Program-made: the position numbers and the translations under genes
The notes under the pieces: model-generated
Told to the model about the DNA's origin: nothing
The model's database searches: none
What the model saw: the letters and a program-made list of their open reading frames with translations, nothing else
Shown here: one piece after another, positions 53,377-64,000 of the stretch
How the letters are laid out: every line of letters begins with the position of its first letter
Numbering within the stretch: the first letter of the stretch is position 1
Source of the DNA: Paragonimus skrjabini miyazakii
Lineage: Eukaryota > Platyhelminthes > Trematoda > Plagiorchiida > Troglotrematidae
Assembly (NCBI GenBank): GCA_014338405.1
Contig: JTDE01002474.1
Coordinates: forward strand, 8,355 to 72,354
Direction of reading: 5' to 3'
Length of the DNA: 64,000 nucleotides

Positions 53377-53769
53377 AGCTGGACTTGGCCGTTCACGTTC
53401 TGTTGCAGAACCGCGCCGACAACTGGGTATGTAAAATGAAATCCTAATCTTCGCCTACACGCATGTGTGCCAGAGTCGTCTTCAGCTGCGAGAAACGCCG
53501 CCTTAGCCGGAGGTGGCAAAATGAAATGTTTGGGGTTAGCTTTTAACAAATCCGCAAGGGGTTTCAACAATTCCTAACAGTGCAGGATAAAACATCAGTA
53601 GTAGTTTACAATGCCCAGGAACCGAGGGGGTTTCTCTGGAATTACAGTGGTGGATAATCTTTAAGGGTAGCTATTTTTTCTGGCAGAGTTGCAATACCGT
53701 CACAAGTGATTCAGTGACCTACAAATTCTATAGAGTCTACTCCAAACACGCACTCCATTGGATTTAGGG
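53340..53769 (-). pseudogene. pol: Gypsy RT thumb and RNase H start
   Basis: Fragments in shifted frames include HLRAVFERFDQYG, NPMECVFGVDSIEFVGH, LADLLKANPKHFILPPPAK and AAFLAAEDDS. They belong to the end of RT and the tether to RNase H. Several stops are present. The piece links the protease/RT frame with the RNase H/integrase frame. Confidence 0.75.
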
Positions 53770-54429
53770 TTACGCCATACTGATCAAAACGTTCGAAAAC
53801 TGCACGGAGGTGTAACATGTGTTGATGTGCATCTTTGCTCGACAGTAGAATGTCATCAATATACACAAAACAAGGTGCAGACCTCGGGGAACTTGGTACA
53901 TGAACCTCCTAGAAATCTGAGCTGCATTTCGCAACCCAAAGGGCATTCGGACGAATTTGTACAGTCCGAACGGGGTGGTGGTTGCCGTCTTTTCTATGTC
54001 TTTTGGGGCAGCAGGAATCTGGTGATATGCCCGCACCAAATCAACGCCGATGAATGGATGTTGTACATTTGCATCGGTAAATGTCCACAGGAATTGCCGA
54101 CGAAGACCTAGGTCGAGAGGGAGTAGTTCTTCTCCGTATGCCTGTATGGCGGTGCGATTAGCGGCTTGTGGGGTATACGACACCGGTTTGAGGTTAGGTT
54201 CATCACCACTGGGTGGAATAATGCTAACATCAGCGCCCGTATCAGTGAGGAAATTGAGGGACGTTGAACCGTCGAATACATAAAACAGACAGCATCGGTA
54301 CGGACCAGTGACAGCCGTCGCCATTACTGACTGGCTTGGTCGTTTCCCGTCCGCTTTTGACCATTCCGAAAAGAGCATGGCTGATTGCAACAACGTGCAC
54401 GCGTACCAAATCGACGATGTTAATAACAC
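53770..54429 (-). pseudogene. pol: Gypsy protease and RT remnant
   Basis: The frame contains the protease block FYVFDGSTSLNFLTDTGADV with the catalytic DTGA, then ANVQHPFIGVD, then jumps in frame to RT: VRAYHQIPAAPKDIEKTA, TPFGLYKFVRMPFGLRNAA. About a hundred residues normally between (the N-terminal RT fingers) are missing. The catalytic YIDD block is present one frame over (VYIDDILLSSKDAHQH) at about 53850, so a frameshift separates it. It cannot make active RT. Confidence 0.88.
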
Positions 54430-54575
54430 ACACTCCTAATGAACTGTTGTGTTCGCGACCTGCTTCGCGGGTGGGACTTTAATCGTGTTGGTGACCATTT
54501 CTCCGCCAGCAGTTTCGCTAGAGTTGCTAGCTGCAAGGACATACGTGAAAACTTCTTTCTCGGGTTTGAGACGTC

Positions 54576-55145
54576 TTACTGGAGGGTATCGCGGTTGCAA
54601 GACGCTTGCAGTTGAGCTACTTGCTGAGGAACGTAATTGTGATGCACCTGGTCAGCCAAATTTGCTAATCTAGTCAACAATGTATCCTTCTTTAAAACAG
54701 CCAATGTGTGGCGGAGCTCGCATGGGAGCTTCTGAAGCCACAACTTTCGCAACACCGGTTCGTTAACAGTCTGTTTGTTCGACAACTAAGTCATGTGTCG
54801 AAGCAACTGTGAGGGAGTGCGATCTCCCAATTCGACACCGGCAAGGAGCTTGCGGAGATTGTCTTCGTCAGAACTGCCATCTTGTTAATAATGGCTAATT
54901 CGATGACATTACGGCTTCTCAGCTGGACGCTCATAAACAATATCCGCAACTTCTGCAGCCACGGTGTCAGGTAAGTTCGCGACAACGTAGTTATACGTGG
55001 TGCGCTGTGAGCGGATTCACCGGAAGTCAAAAATAACTTCAGTTTGTGCGAACCTCAGTGTAGGGTTTCTACTGCTAAACTCAGGGAGTTTAATCGTGAC
55101 AACGCTCTCCGAAGAAGTAGTTTCCTGTTCAGTATTAGAATGCAT
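54576..55145 (-). pseudogene. gag: Gypsy gag remnant
   Basis: Starts MHSNTEQETTSSESVVTI followed by KLPEFSSRNPTLRFAQTE, the typical Gypsy capsid start of this group. Further on, in shifted frames, come LPVSNWEIALPHSC-type sequence and VLRKLWLQKLPCELRHTL, LAVLKKDTLLTRLANLADQV. At least two frameshifts and one stop. A zinc-finger-like remnant (HRRFGTRARCCNQPCSF) follows at about 54345-54420 in another frame. Confidence 0.8.
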
Positions 55146-55259
55146 AGTAATGAAGAGAGCGAAAATAGATTCTTGGGGAGGACTATAGAAGCAAGACTGC
55201 CAAATGTATAAAAATTTGGCAATACGTGTGATAAAATTAAACACTCGAGCCCAACAATT

Positions 55260-55520
55260 TGTAGGGGATTAACCCAATTCAAAGGCATAAGGGCCACTAG
55301 CCAGTTCAGAATGCAGTCGCTGAATAGCTCACTATAGTCGATCTCGATCTATGTGGGACAGGAGCACCGATGAAACGAGACGCGTGTGCCAAAAGAGTAT
55401 TGCTAAGCAGAATCAATTCAAACAAGTAGTTTTCATCCTGTAAAAGGAAAAGTGGTACAAGCTGTATATAAAAATAAAGCGGAATATGAAAATATGTACA
55501 ATATTCTATCAACCCACACA
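55260..55520 (-). repeat. 5' LTR of Gypsy element
   Basis: About 261 bases, starting TGTGTGGGTTGATAG and ending CCCCTACA on the minus strand, so with TGT...ACA termini. It matches 51053-51315 and 51511-51648 over most of its length. Just downstream the bases GTTGGGCTCGAG could be the primer-binding region, but no specific tRNA can be assigned. Confidence 0.8.
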
Positions 55521-57639
55521 GCGAAAAATAGGATAAAATAGATTGCATAGATGATTAGGGTCAATTTTGGGGGTGGTTGTTAGAATGGCTATTCGAGTCT
55601 ATCGTTGAGTGCCAATCTTTTTTCCTGTGTGGTTCAGTTTACGTCGTGCAATCTTTATTTCATTCGTTAGCATAGATTTAAGGTTAAATTAGATAATTAT
55701 CATAAAATTGTAGTGGCCAGCGATCGTGTGGCTTCTCTAAGGATCCCGGCTGCGACTGTGTTTTTCCGCTTGTTTGTTCTGTACGCATGATTCTTTGTAT
55801 GCCTGCAATGGGAGGCTTGATATAGACTCAGTGCTACTTTCTTCAGTCGCGCAACTAATTGCACGCAGCGAATGCTTGCTCTCTTCCTAACGACTCATCT
55901 ATTATTCTATTCTTCAAGGTCGTTTGACCCTAACCTTTTCAGGCGTTGTAAAACGCACTCGAAGGTTCCACGCATTTTATCGCCTGGCGCGCTTTCGAGC
56001 GCCGCCGAGTGGGCTGTGGCCCATCTTGCGCTTCTCTTCCTTTTCCTCTTGGTTGCTGCCGTTGGTCCCAGAATAGGCTAAAATTAACTGCTTATCATAT
56101 TTCCAAATATTGCCGGAAATATACGGTTTGTTTCCAAACCCTGTTGCCTTCTTTAGTTCGATGCCTGTTGGGACTGTGTTTCGATTGCTTTTCAGGAAAG
56201 GTGTTTTAAATTGTTAGTGGACGAGGGTCTAGCGCATACCGACTTGTCCATTACAAAATTTTACCTCCTTTGGCTGTTTGTTAAGACTGATCTCTTTATA
56301 TCCTTTTTCTGGGATTTATTGCGAGCATATTCAGTTCCCTCCCCATATTTATATTTGTGTACTTCACCATCATATTTTTGTATTTCTGTAGCGAACCTAT
56401 TCGTTTTTGTCAACTAGGTTAGAGTTGCGAGTGCCATTTTTACTCTTTTTGTTCCCAACTTTTGTATGTACATTGAACGGGTAGAGATACCGACAACTGC
56501 CCCGCGCGCTTGAACGTACGACCGCGCTGCGTGCATGCTTGTCACTCCGCTCTGTTACCGTTTCGCATTGGTATCCGGTTACTCTCGCGTTGACCGCGCA
56601 GGTCAGCAATGTATTCTTGGTATACTCGCCGTATTATTATCAGCCGGTTGTCCTCAGTTCGCTCGATCTTACATTATCATTAGGTTCAATTTTCTTAATA
56701 ATTCTGTCTTATGCTTGGGTATAGAGTTGAAGTAGTAGTTGAATTTCTAGTGTTGATTTTGTTAGGGTCAGTTGCAGTATTTTTGAGATTGTTTAGCTCC
56801 TTCTGATGGGTGTTGAAAGGTGGCTCAAATAATCTATATTACTGTTGTTTATTCCAACCTCATCTGCTGCTACCGACTTCCTTACTCTTATTCAGTCTGA
56901 GACAGGTAAAATTCCAAATGCCAGTATTAGACACTTTCCTTTAACAGTTTTTTGGTAACTTGAATCGCATCATTTCTTGGTACGCGAGCAGTCGTTCCGG
57001 CCTGACCCAAACAATGACCATTTGGTTAATGAGTTCAGCTCCGTTTTATCATCCTTCCTTATTCAGAGGTGCCTATTTATCGATTTTCCTGTATGGGTAC
57101 ATTTTTTGTTCAATTTCTTAGGATAATCAGACTGCACGTGACTCGGTGTGAATCTGGATCGCCAGCAAACGATTCAACATACAGGGGCAGGAATTGTTCA
57201 TTTTCTTGTTCTAGTGAACTTGCGAAGGCGTCCAGTGCTGCGACGACAAAAGGAGTTCTTCACTTCAGTGGGTGATTGTGGGGTCATTAAGTAAAGGGTA
57301 AGGATTCCATGTTATCGGTGTCATCGGAATACAACAAGTATATAGCAACCATCGACACCCACGAGTTTATCCTCTCATTGAGAAGGCGTGAAACAAGAAT
57401 AAAGCGCGCGACTAACATAAGTTTGTTCCCTAGATTCTACACTTTCAAGTAATAAGACCGATTGCAAATAAAATTACCGTAAAGCAAAAGCAAATAATAC
57501 TGATGGTAAACAAAGATAAGAGCTTGACTGAATTAGCCCCATGTGAACGGTAGTACTAATACCGCCCACTCAGACGAATTTTTCACAATAGACAACACTG
57601 AGTAAACTTCCTCTTGAATTCCGTTACACCATCCCATGG
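55521..57639. other. T-rich and partly CG-rich unassigned stretch
   Basis: Between the Gypsy element and the CR1-like LINE. CG-rich patches at about 55980-56070 and 56490-56610 stand out from a T-rich plus strand. Possibly a long terminal or untranslated part of an unknown element, or a promoter region. Confidence 0.3.
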
Positions 57640-60450
57640 TCCAGCCATTGGGTTTCTTAGTTTCCCTTCGTATCAGGTGTTCCACAGTTCTACCAACAGG
57701 CTCTTAAAGCACCCCTGAACTTTCGCAAGTACCTTAGCGTCTTTTCCAACATTCCGGTCCCGGGACTTCACACAGTATTCTAGATGTGTCCTCACATGAT
57801 TTATAAAGCAGCAAAAGCGCTGCCGATTTCCTTGAGGCGGAAGTTCTCCACAACACCTACCGCATTCCATCCTCTTTATTTACTGTCCCCAGATACTGCT
57901 TGGAGGCTTCAAAATTCCCCCATAATCATTTCCTAGTATTTAGTTTCCAAGACTCCTCCTCTCTTTTCCCACCAAAAAAACCTGGTCAACTCTGGCTGCT
58001 TTACAGCAAGCAGCCCGCCGCACTTGTATACCACGTGAACAATATTCATATCTTCTCGCATGCCAGTGTTATATGATAACACGAGCACAGACGTCCGTGA
58101 GTTCAATCATAGGTCGTAGCGTCGTGACTATAAGGTGCACTTAGTCTGACTGTCGAGCATAGACCTCAGTGTGTGATCTCTGGAGAGCCTATGAAAACCT
58201 ATAACTTTACCCAGTTCCTGGCCACCATATTTCAAAACCATCTTGTGCACGATTACAATGAGCAGTAATTATGGAAATCAGATCACAAGGATTAACGCTC
58301 GCATTATGCTTATAAAACGCCTATTGAAATCGTGTGTACTTGCCCAAGGTGGCACTAAATATCTGGTGTTCCCAGTTCCACGTGGTTTTGATTATATAAC
58401 CTAAAATTTAAGTCAGCTGTCGGCAACTGTTTCATAAATTATCGAACGCACCACTTGAGAAAAAGTTTTGAAAACATGTTGTGCATGTTCATTATTTTTT
58501 GTTGCTTAAACTCTCCAAATTAACCAAAGTCCAACGTTCAGCTACCTCGACAACGTATTTCTTTATCAAAATATCGCATTTTCTTAACGACTCCGGTAAA
58601 AAAGTTCAACACATTAAAAGAAACCCATTTATTACAGCAAAATGGGCACATTTTATCCTTTCTAAAATACTCCGTCAATTACCATTCAGGATATAATAAA
58701 ACCCACGTATTAACTGTCTACTCTTGTGGGCATTTACCACTTGCGGATAGCTTTCAACGTTATCAGGAGCGCCTACAAACTTCACATCATCAATAAAGAT
58801 GTAGCAGGAATCCTTCATGTTTTGGTAAGCTCGCTGACATATTTTAAAAGCGGTAGTGGTCCCAGCACTGATCCTTGAGGGATTTCATTAATTATCACAA
58901 GCTCTGTGTATCCTTTTCCTGCTATACCTACGCAAAAGACCCGGTTCCTCAGGAAGTTCTGCGGTCGTCCAAGTATTTTCGGAGAAATGCAGAATTCTCT
59001 AGCTCAAGGATTACTAATCAGTAGCGCACTGAATCAAATGTTTTCTTTAAATCCAAATAACAATCCATGACCCTCTTTTCCTTGCCCAAGCTTTCGTGAT
59101 CCCCTCAAGGAAACAAACCAGATTGGTGAAACAAGATGTACGCTGCACGAATACAACTTCATCCGCGGAAGGAAGATTAGTCCTAACGAGCTGTTTCAAA
59201 AACCTATCTCCAATGATTCCTTCCGACGGTCTCACAAATAATAATACCATACTTACTGGTGGGTAATTTGTCACCCCATGCATTTTCGACCATCACACTT
59301 TAGACAGGTGAAGCCCAGACCTTCCTCCAGTCATACGGGAAGGTGGCATTTTGGAGTGTAAGATTGAACAGCAGAATGGTAGGTGTATGAAAAACATCGC
59401 CTAATTGTCTCAGTATACATTCATGGATACTGTCTGCCCCCACCGACTTAATATCATCTAGGACATCCAAACACTCCCTGACTTCATCCCATCCCATTTC
59501 AACTTACTCCATCATGATTTGATTGTAGTCATGGTTCTGAGACCAACTATGATGAGCACAGAGTCTGGAATATGTAGCACCTCAAAACACTTGCGTAAAG
59601 CCCCGTTTTTCGCAGCGATGATTCTACAACATAGCCCCCAGTTACCGAGATGCTTTTCAATTCCTCCCTACGCCTCCAGTAGCTTGGACATAGCCAAGAA
59701 AGGCCTTAGAGTTTTCACGATGATTCTCCGTTATATTCGTTTTCAACTTGGTCGTATTTTCCTTCTGCATCCCAGAATTCTTTTTCCGGCTGTCTTGTAT
59801 CAGAAAAACCCGATGCGCTTGTTTGAGTATTTTCCGCTTGTGCCTCTGTGCTCTTTCAGTCTCACCTCCCACCGCGGAGGTTTCCCTTTATGCCGATTAC
59901 ATTTTAATGGGGCATACACGACGGTCAACTGTACGAGATTTTCTATAATTATGGCTCAAAATTTGTTGACACCGCTTGTTCCATGAAAAAAACCTACCTA
60001 ACCTAATTGGTTCCCATATGACCCTAGTCGCCAGGTGCTCGTGCGCTTGATGTATCCATGGCATTTGACAGTGAGTTTGGTGTAGCCAATTAATCTGCAG
60101 ACGTGTGACTCCATGGTCACTCTTGAACAATAAACGTCACGACCTCCAAGTCAAAAATGGCATTATGGTTATACTTTATGACGAGGTACAAAACTGTGGC
60201 AAGCTATGTGTCGCTCCACCTAGCGATCTAACTGACAAGCTGACTTGATGCCTTTTAATTTGGGAGCCCTGACATTAACTTACAAAACGTATCACTGACA
60301 ACATGCTCCGACCTCCAACCTACCGAGGGAGTACTTAAATCTCCCATTATAAAAGGTCGTGAAATGTGTAATTGTTCTCCAATAGAGCTCAGGAGCTGCT
60401 CAATCTCTCCTCGAGTAGAATGGGAGTTCTGTGAGCGCACAACTGCAGCA
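57640..60450 (-). pseudogene. CR1/jockey-like LINE: endonuclease and RT, decayed
   Basis: In order on the minus strand: an endonuclease piece with GEQLHISRPFIMGDLSTP (the family has GDFN), an acidic/basic linker (RAQRHKRKILKQAHRVFL), the RT start (LDDIKSVGADSIHECIL, LFNLTLQNATFPYDWRKVW), NYPPVSMVLLF, FVQRTSCFTNLVCFLEGI, a G-S-V-L-G-P block, FIDDVKFVGAPDNVE (where YADD is expected), and the C-terminal block THLEYCVKSRDRNVGKDAK with AKVQGCFKSLLVEL. It contains many stops and frameshifts. It is a different superfamily from the RTE-like LINE at 15.6 kb, judged by the RT sequence. A 5' extension beyond 60450 is possible but not readable. Confidence 0.8.
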
Positions 60451-61344
60451 GCAGCCTTTTTTTACCACGCGACATGAAAAAACTCAACAATGGACTATTT
60501 CCCCATTCAGCTCCGTTCCTTGATGATGTTCACAATGCTGCGCTGTTGACAGCTGAACATCCTGACCCGCTCTACCATCTTGCTTACATACCTAGTGGAT
60601 CAAGGATCCACGATGGGTAAATGCCACCAACGTGCATACCTTTCGCAACCAGGTCTTCGGAACCGCAACATCTTTCTTCTCTAGTCTCCCTGGAAGTTCA
60701 CTTCAGTCATTCCTCATGCTACCAGGATTGCCATAGTAAACACTCAGGCCTCTCAGTAATGCTCTGTTTCGACTTCATTGAATCACGGAGCAGTCAGTGG
60801 CTCAGGCCTTTTACCTGAACAATTCATTTATTTCGTGCGTAGGGTCTTCTACTCTCTCTTGGTTTTAAGAAAATGGGCCTTAATTCCACGCGTTGTAAAA
60901 CTTCTCCAATGGCAGCAAGTCTCCCACGTACCCCCACTGTCATCTAGTTCTGCGTGTGGCCATATCATCTGCACATGTGTTCTCAACCGTTCAAAGAACT
61001 GTCGCTCCACGGCGACATCACGCTACCGCTGAGACGGTTAGCATTCTTACTTCCTGCAGCGTCATCGGGAATCACCTCAAATAGCTGTGCATATCTATCC
61101 CGCCACCGCTAGAAACCTATCGTTGTGCCTCGGGCTAGCAAGCTCGACAACCATGGGTATGAGACTACACTTATTCACATCCCACGGCAATTGTGTGGTT
61201 CGCCGGTATAGGGTTTCAAGGCCGAAACGAGTAAGAAACGGTCATTTGGGCGCAAAAAGAGATTTTTCAAATGTATCGCGAAATACTGAGATGCATAGTC
61301 CGTAACATATATATACACTTTATCCAGTACAACAGTTGCACTAC
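60451..61344. other. No clear feature
   Basis: May contain the eroded 5' part of the CR1-like LINE; nothing could be read with certainty. Confidence 0.4.
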
Positions 61345-61533
61345 GATGAGAAAAATCGGTTATGCTAAAAAATTGCTCATATTCGCGCATCTGTTGAGAA
61401 AAATGTTTTGCCTTTTTTTCGATGAGAGCCTGTTGGTCTTCGCAACCGATTTTGCATTCCGAAAATGCTTCCATCGGAATTTTCATAGTGGAATACATAC
61501 TTCCGTTCTGCATATACGCTCGATTCCGGGTGG
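61345..61533 (-). CDS. Possible second exon of the MGNK gene
   Basis: Acceptor CATCTTTACCTTCCAAG at 61534. The frame reads TRNRAYMQNGSMYSTM, FSECKIGCEDQQALIEKKAK, then FSQQMREYEQFF, a credible helical, charged stretch. The phase fits the exon at 62275-62509. A donor GTAGTG follows at 61344; alternatively the frame continues to a stop at 61175. Function unknown. Confidence 0.45.
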
Positions 61534-62274
61534 CTTGGAAGGTAAAGATGAATTTGTATTTTCCGACCACTTCGTGTTCACATTGTATTTGGTACTAAAT
61601 ATCAAAGTAACGTTTTAATGGAAGCTATGCCACCACGTTTGTGGGTTAGTTATATATCTGAATTCCATGTTTAATCTGTTTCCCCGTCAGTATTTCGGGT
61701 AGAAAACGGTTGACGAAATGTTACACCCAAAAGTGATTCCACCTGACGTTATCGCGTGACTGTTTCTATATGCGGTCAATATGGGACAGTGTAAGTGCGG
61801 GTAGTATGTCCCACTTTATCATTAACCCGCGAACTGTCTAGCTCGTTGCTTTCGGACTACATTTGAGTTTAGCTTGTCACATGTAAGCAGCTCAGTTCTC
61901 ACTTATCTGACGGTTATTAACCTAATCAGATGCCTGTTATTTCTCCGGTGATAATACTGTTTCTTACTTGCGTCATTTCAGCTACGACAGTCTAATCTTC
62001 ATATTATAGATACTCACAATTCTGACTAAGGTTGATCTATGTTTTTCCTCAGTTGCAGTCTACAATAATGGTTATCAGTGTGTTTTCCAACTTTCGCCTG
62101 CTCATATCCCCCATTTAAGATCCCGGAAGGCCATTCCAGGAGCTCCGTGCTTGTCAGACCACGAGTTATCAAAGTGGCCTGATGTTGCCAATAGTTTAGC
62201 GTCGGATGACCACACTACCGCTCGGAGGTATACTGTTCACCCCGTTTGTGCTCCATGTTTAGGATACCAGTCAC

Positions 62275-62509
62275 CAGCTTTCGTGCTGAAGGGATATCGG
62301 ATGATGGAATTTCCATGATGACCGTAGGGACGGATGGACTCATTCCATTGTTGAAATACGTGATTCACTGTTCGTGAAAAGGGAGTGCTTTCGTAGGTGT
62401 CACTTCCCAGAGGCTGGGTTCTTGGTGCCATAGAACGAGAACGTCGGAAGGTTTTCGTGGTGGTTTGCTCCGGGAGCAGACGAGATACGGTCACCTTATT
62501 GCCCATCAT
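62275..62509 (-). CDS. Possible first exon, MGNK N-terminus
   Basis: Starts ATG ATG GGC: the second Met would give MGNKVTVSRLLPEQ, which fits the N-myristoylation rule (Gly2, Ser/Thr near position 6). The remainder is polar and basic (TKTFRRSRSMAPRTQPLG), with WNESIRPYGHHGNSIIRYP. Donor GTGACT at 62274 leaves one base, which joins CC of the next candidate exon to give Ala. No family recognised. If real, the protein would be membrane-tethered by a lipid. Confidence 0.45.
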
Positions 62510-64000
62510 CCGAAGACATGTTCGAATACGCCGGTTACCTTAGTTACATCTTTTACTTTCAGCTTTGCACCATAATAACAATGAACGAATGGAGAGCTTA
62601 CAGAGTTTTGGGTGGGATGGCTCACTACAAACAGTGGACAATGAACTATTCAATGAACTTTGTGTATCTCGAAAACAGGGTTATCCATACACAAAATGTT
62701 GAAAACCTGTGAAAGTTCGCTAAGAAGCACTCTATGGCCATATCCGGATCAAACACACGTCAGTCCTAGTAACAGCTTCAGAAGATCATTTGGCGGAAAC
62801 TAAATCCAGGAAACGCAATTGGCAAATCATTGTCCATCTTATCTCACGCGGAAATGTTGTAAAGGATATAAAATATTTTCATTCATTATTGCACGAATTC
62901 GTTATTCTGATCCAAGGAGATAGTGAAATCATTAGCTTTCGAGTGGGACACGAATTCTCGAAGCACATATGGTTAGTCAACGTCAAATATGCTGTAACCG
63001 TACACACCAGTATCCACTCAGTTCAGTTAGCTAAAGTTACGAACAACGTCTGAGTATTCAGCCCTCCTTCACACTAGTTGCTGCTCCGCCCGATAGACTC
63101 AAGCTACAAACAACGTCTGATCCCAATTGCCGACCTCATTACTCGTTTAGTGGTTGCATGATCTGGCATGTCTATCGAAAGCTCTCCTGGGTTGCGAACC
63201 CCGTTTATTTTTTTCTCTTGAGATCCCACTCTAACCGTAATGTCTTTCCATCCCTTCATACTTTCCTACCAACCTACACCGATTGCTTTTTGTTTTTCCT
63301 TCCACTGTTCCGATATTTTAACAGTCTTTATCCGCTTTTGTTTCAATTACTTTCCAAAAAGCATTATCCCGGTAACGGAGACATCTAGCTCAGCATGGGT
63401 CCTGGGGGCAGTATCAGTCTCTAACTCAGTGACCAAAACTAGCGAGCGACTGTAGGAAACAGTTTCTTTCTATCCTTAGCTCTCCCGGGCTCTTTCTGGG
63501 CTCTCTACCGTGTTAGAAAGTTCCGGGCATATATGAGGATTATTCTGTTCGTTGACTCTCGCCTTCCATTCTGCCGGCTACCGCGTTAGGTATGACGGGT
63601 AAGGCACTATTCCCAAGAGTTTCACCGTGGCTCTATTCATCGAGTACAATGTTAGCAAAGACGTAACGTTTATTTATATCACTTGTCCTGGAATTCTGTT
63701 CGAGAGCCAAAATCCAAAGGGCTTACAGGATGACCACACTCTCTAGCCAGGTCGGATGAGCGAACATGCACAACAGACCGCCGAAACTGCGGACAGCCTG
63801 GTGGCAGTTGACGCTGACTTTCGCAAATACTGGGCTTAAAGTTCATTTGAAATTGATAACTTTCCTCTTGACAAAGCAAGACATTTCTGAATGTCGAAAT
63901 TCCCTTCAGTTGACCCTGTTGCGCTCCATCCTCTGACTCTGCGTAACCAGTCGCTTGTTGTTATTTTCACAACTCGCAGTGCAGATTTTCCATCCTGCCT
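62510..64000. other. No clear feature
   Basis: Upstream of the possible MGNK gene. Only chance-length frames on either strand. Confidence 0.4.

Larger units (their letters stand above)
51053..55520 (-). mobile_element. Gypsy-type LTR retrotransposon, decayed
   Basis: The 5' LTR is at 55260-55520 and 3' LTR sequence at 51053-51648, which contains an assembly gap and two LTR copies. Between them, on the minus strand, come gag, a zinc-finger remnant, protease, reverse transcriptase, RNase H and integrase, in Gypsy order. Frameshifts, stops, an internal deletion and a low-complexity insertion show it is dead. The order and sequence resemble the Gypsy elements of trematodes such as the CsRn1 group (from memory of the family, not tested). 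No clear target-site duplication was found. Confidence 0.88.

Overview
The window looks like nuclear DNA of a flatworm, most likely a digenean trematode (inference). The signs are long introns with GT-AG borders, moderate AT richness, short exons scattered through non-coding sequence, and a retroelement set I associate with trematodes: RTE-like and CR1-like LINEs, Penelope-like elements with GIY-YIG domains, Gypsy LTR elements, a tRNA-derived SINE and a possible decayed hammerhead ribozyme. No bacterial operons, CRISPR arrays or intact viral genes were seen.

The main gene is a CoREST (REST corepressor, RCOR) orthologue on the minus strand. It runs from about 50409 (first recognised exon) down to the stop at 11091, about 39 kb. 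Eight exons were located by splice signals and phase: 50346-50409 and 50005-50179 (N-terminus, ELM2), 49736-49916 (end of ELM2, start of SANT1), 25138-25685 (long Ser/Pro-rich linker), 24679-24832 and 14798-14869 (coiled-coil linker), 12236-12405 (SANT2) and 11091-11553 (acidic tail ending in AT-hook-like motifs). The exon or exons for the second half of SANT1, expected between 25.7 and 49.7 kb, were not found. The introns are packed with retroelement debris.

The left part (4.2-6.3 kb, plus strand) holds several phase-compatible exons of an unrecognised, probably helical-repeat protein, then a Penelope fragment at 7.9-8.3 kb. The right part holds a decayed Gypsy element (51.1-55.5 kb, minus), a T-rich stretch (55.5-57.6 kb), a decayed CR1/jockey-type LINE (57.6-60.5 kb, minus) and a possible two-exon gene with an MGNK N-terminus (61.3-62.5 kb, minus).

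Two 100-N gaps are present, each in a repeat. The gap at 10748-10847 sits between about 105-bp inverted repeat arms. The gap at 51411-51510 separates two same-orientation copies of the Gypsy LTR. Both places may be mis-assembled. Mobile elements identified: an RTE-like LINE with endonuclease and RT (15.6-17.8 kb), five copies of one LINE 3' tail (family A), two copies of a second (family B), a separate RT fragment, three Penelope GIY-YIG fragments, a tRNA-derived SINE family, a solo LTR and a 190-bp imperfect palindrome.
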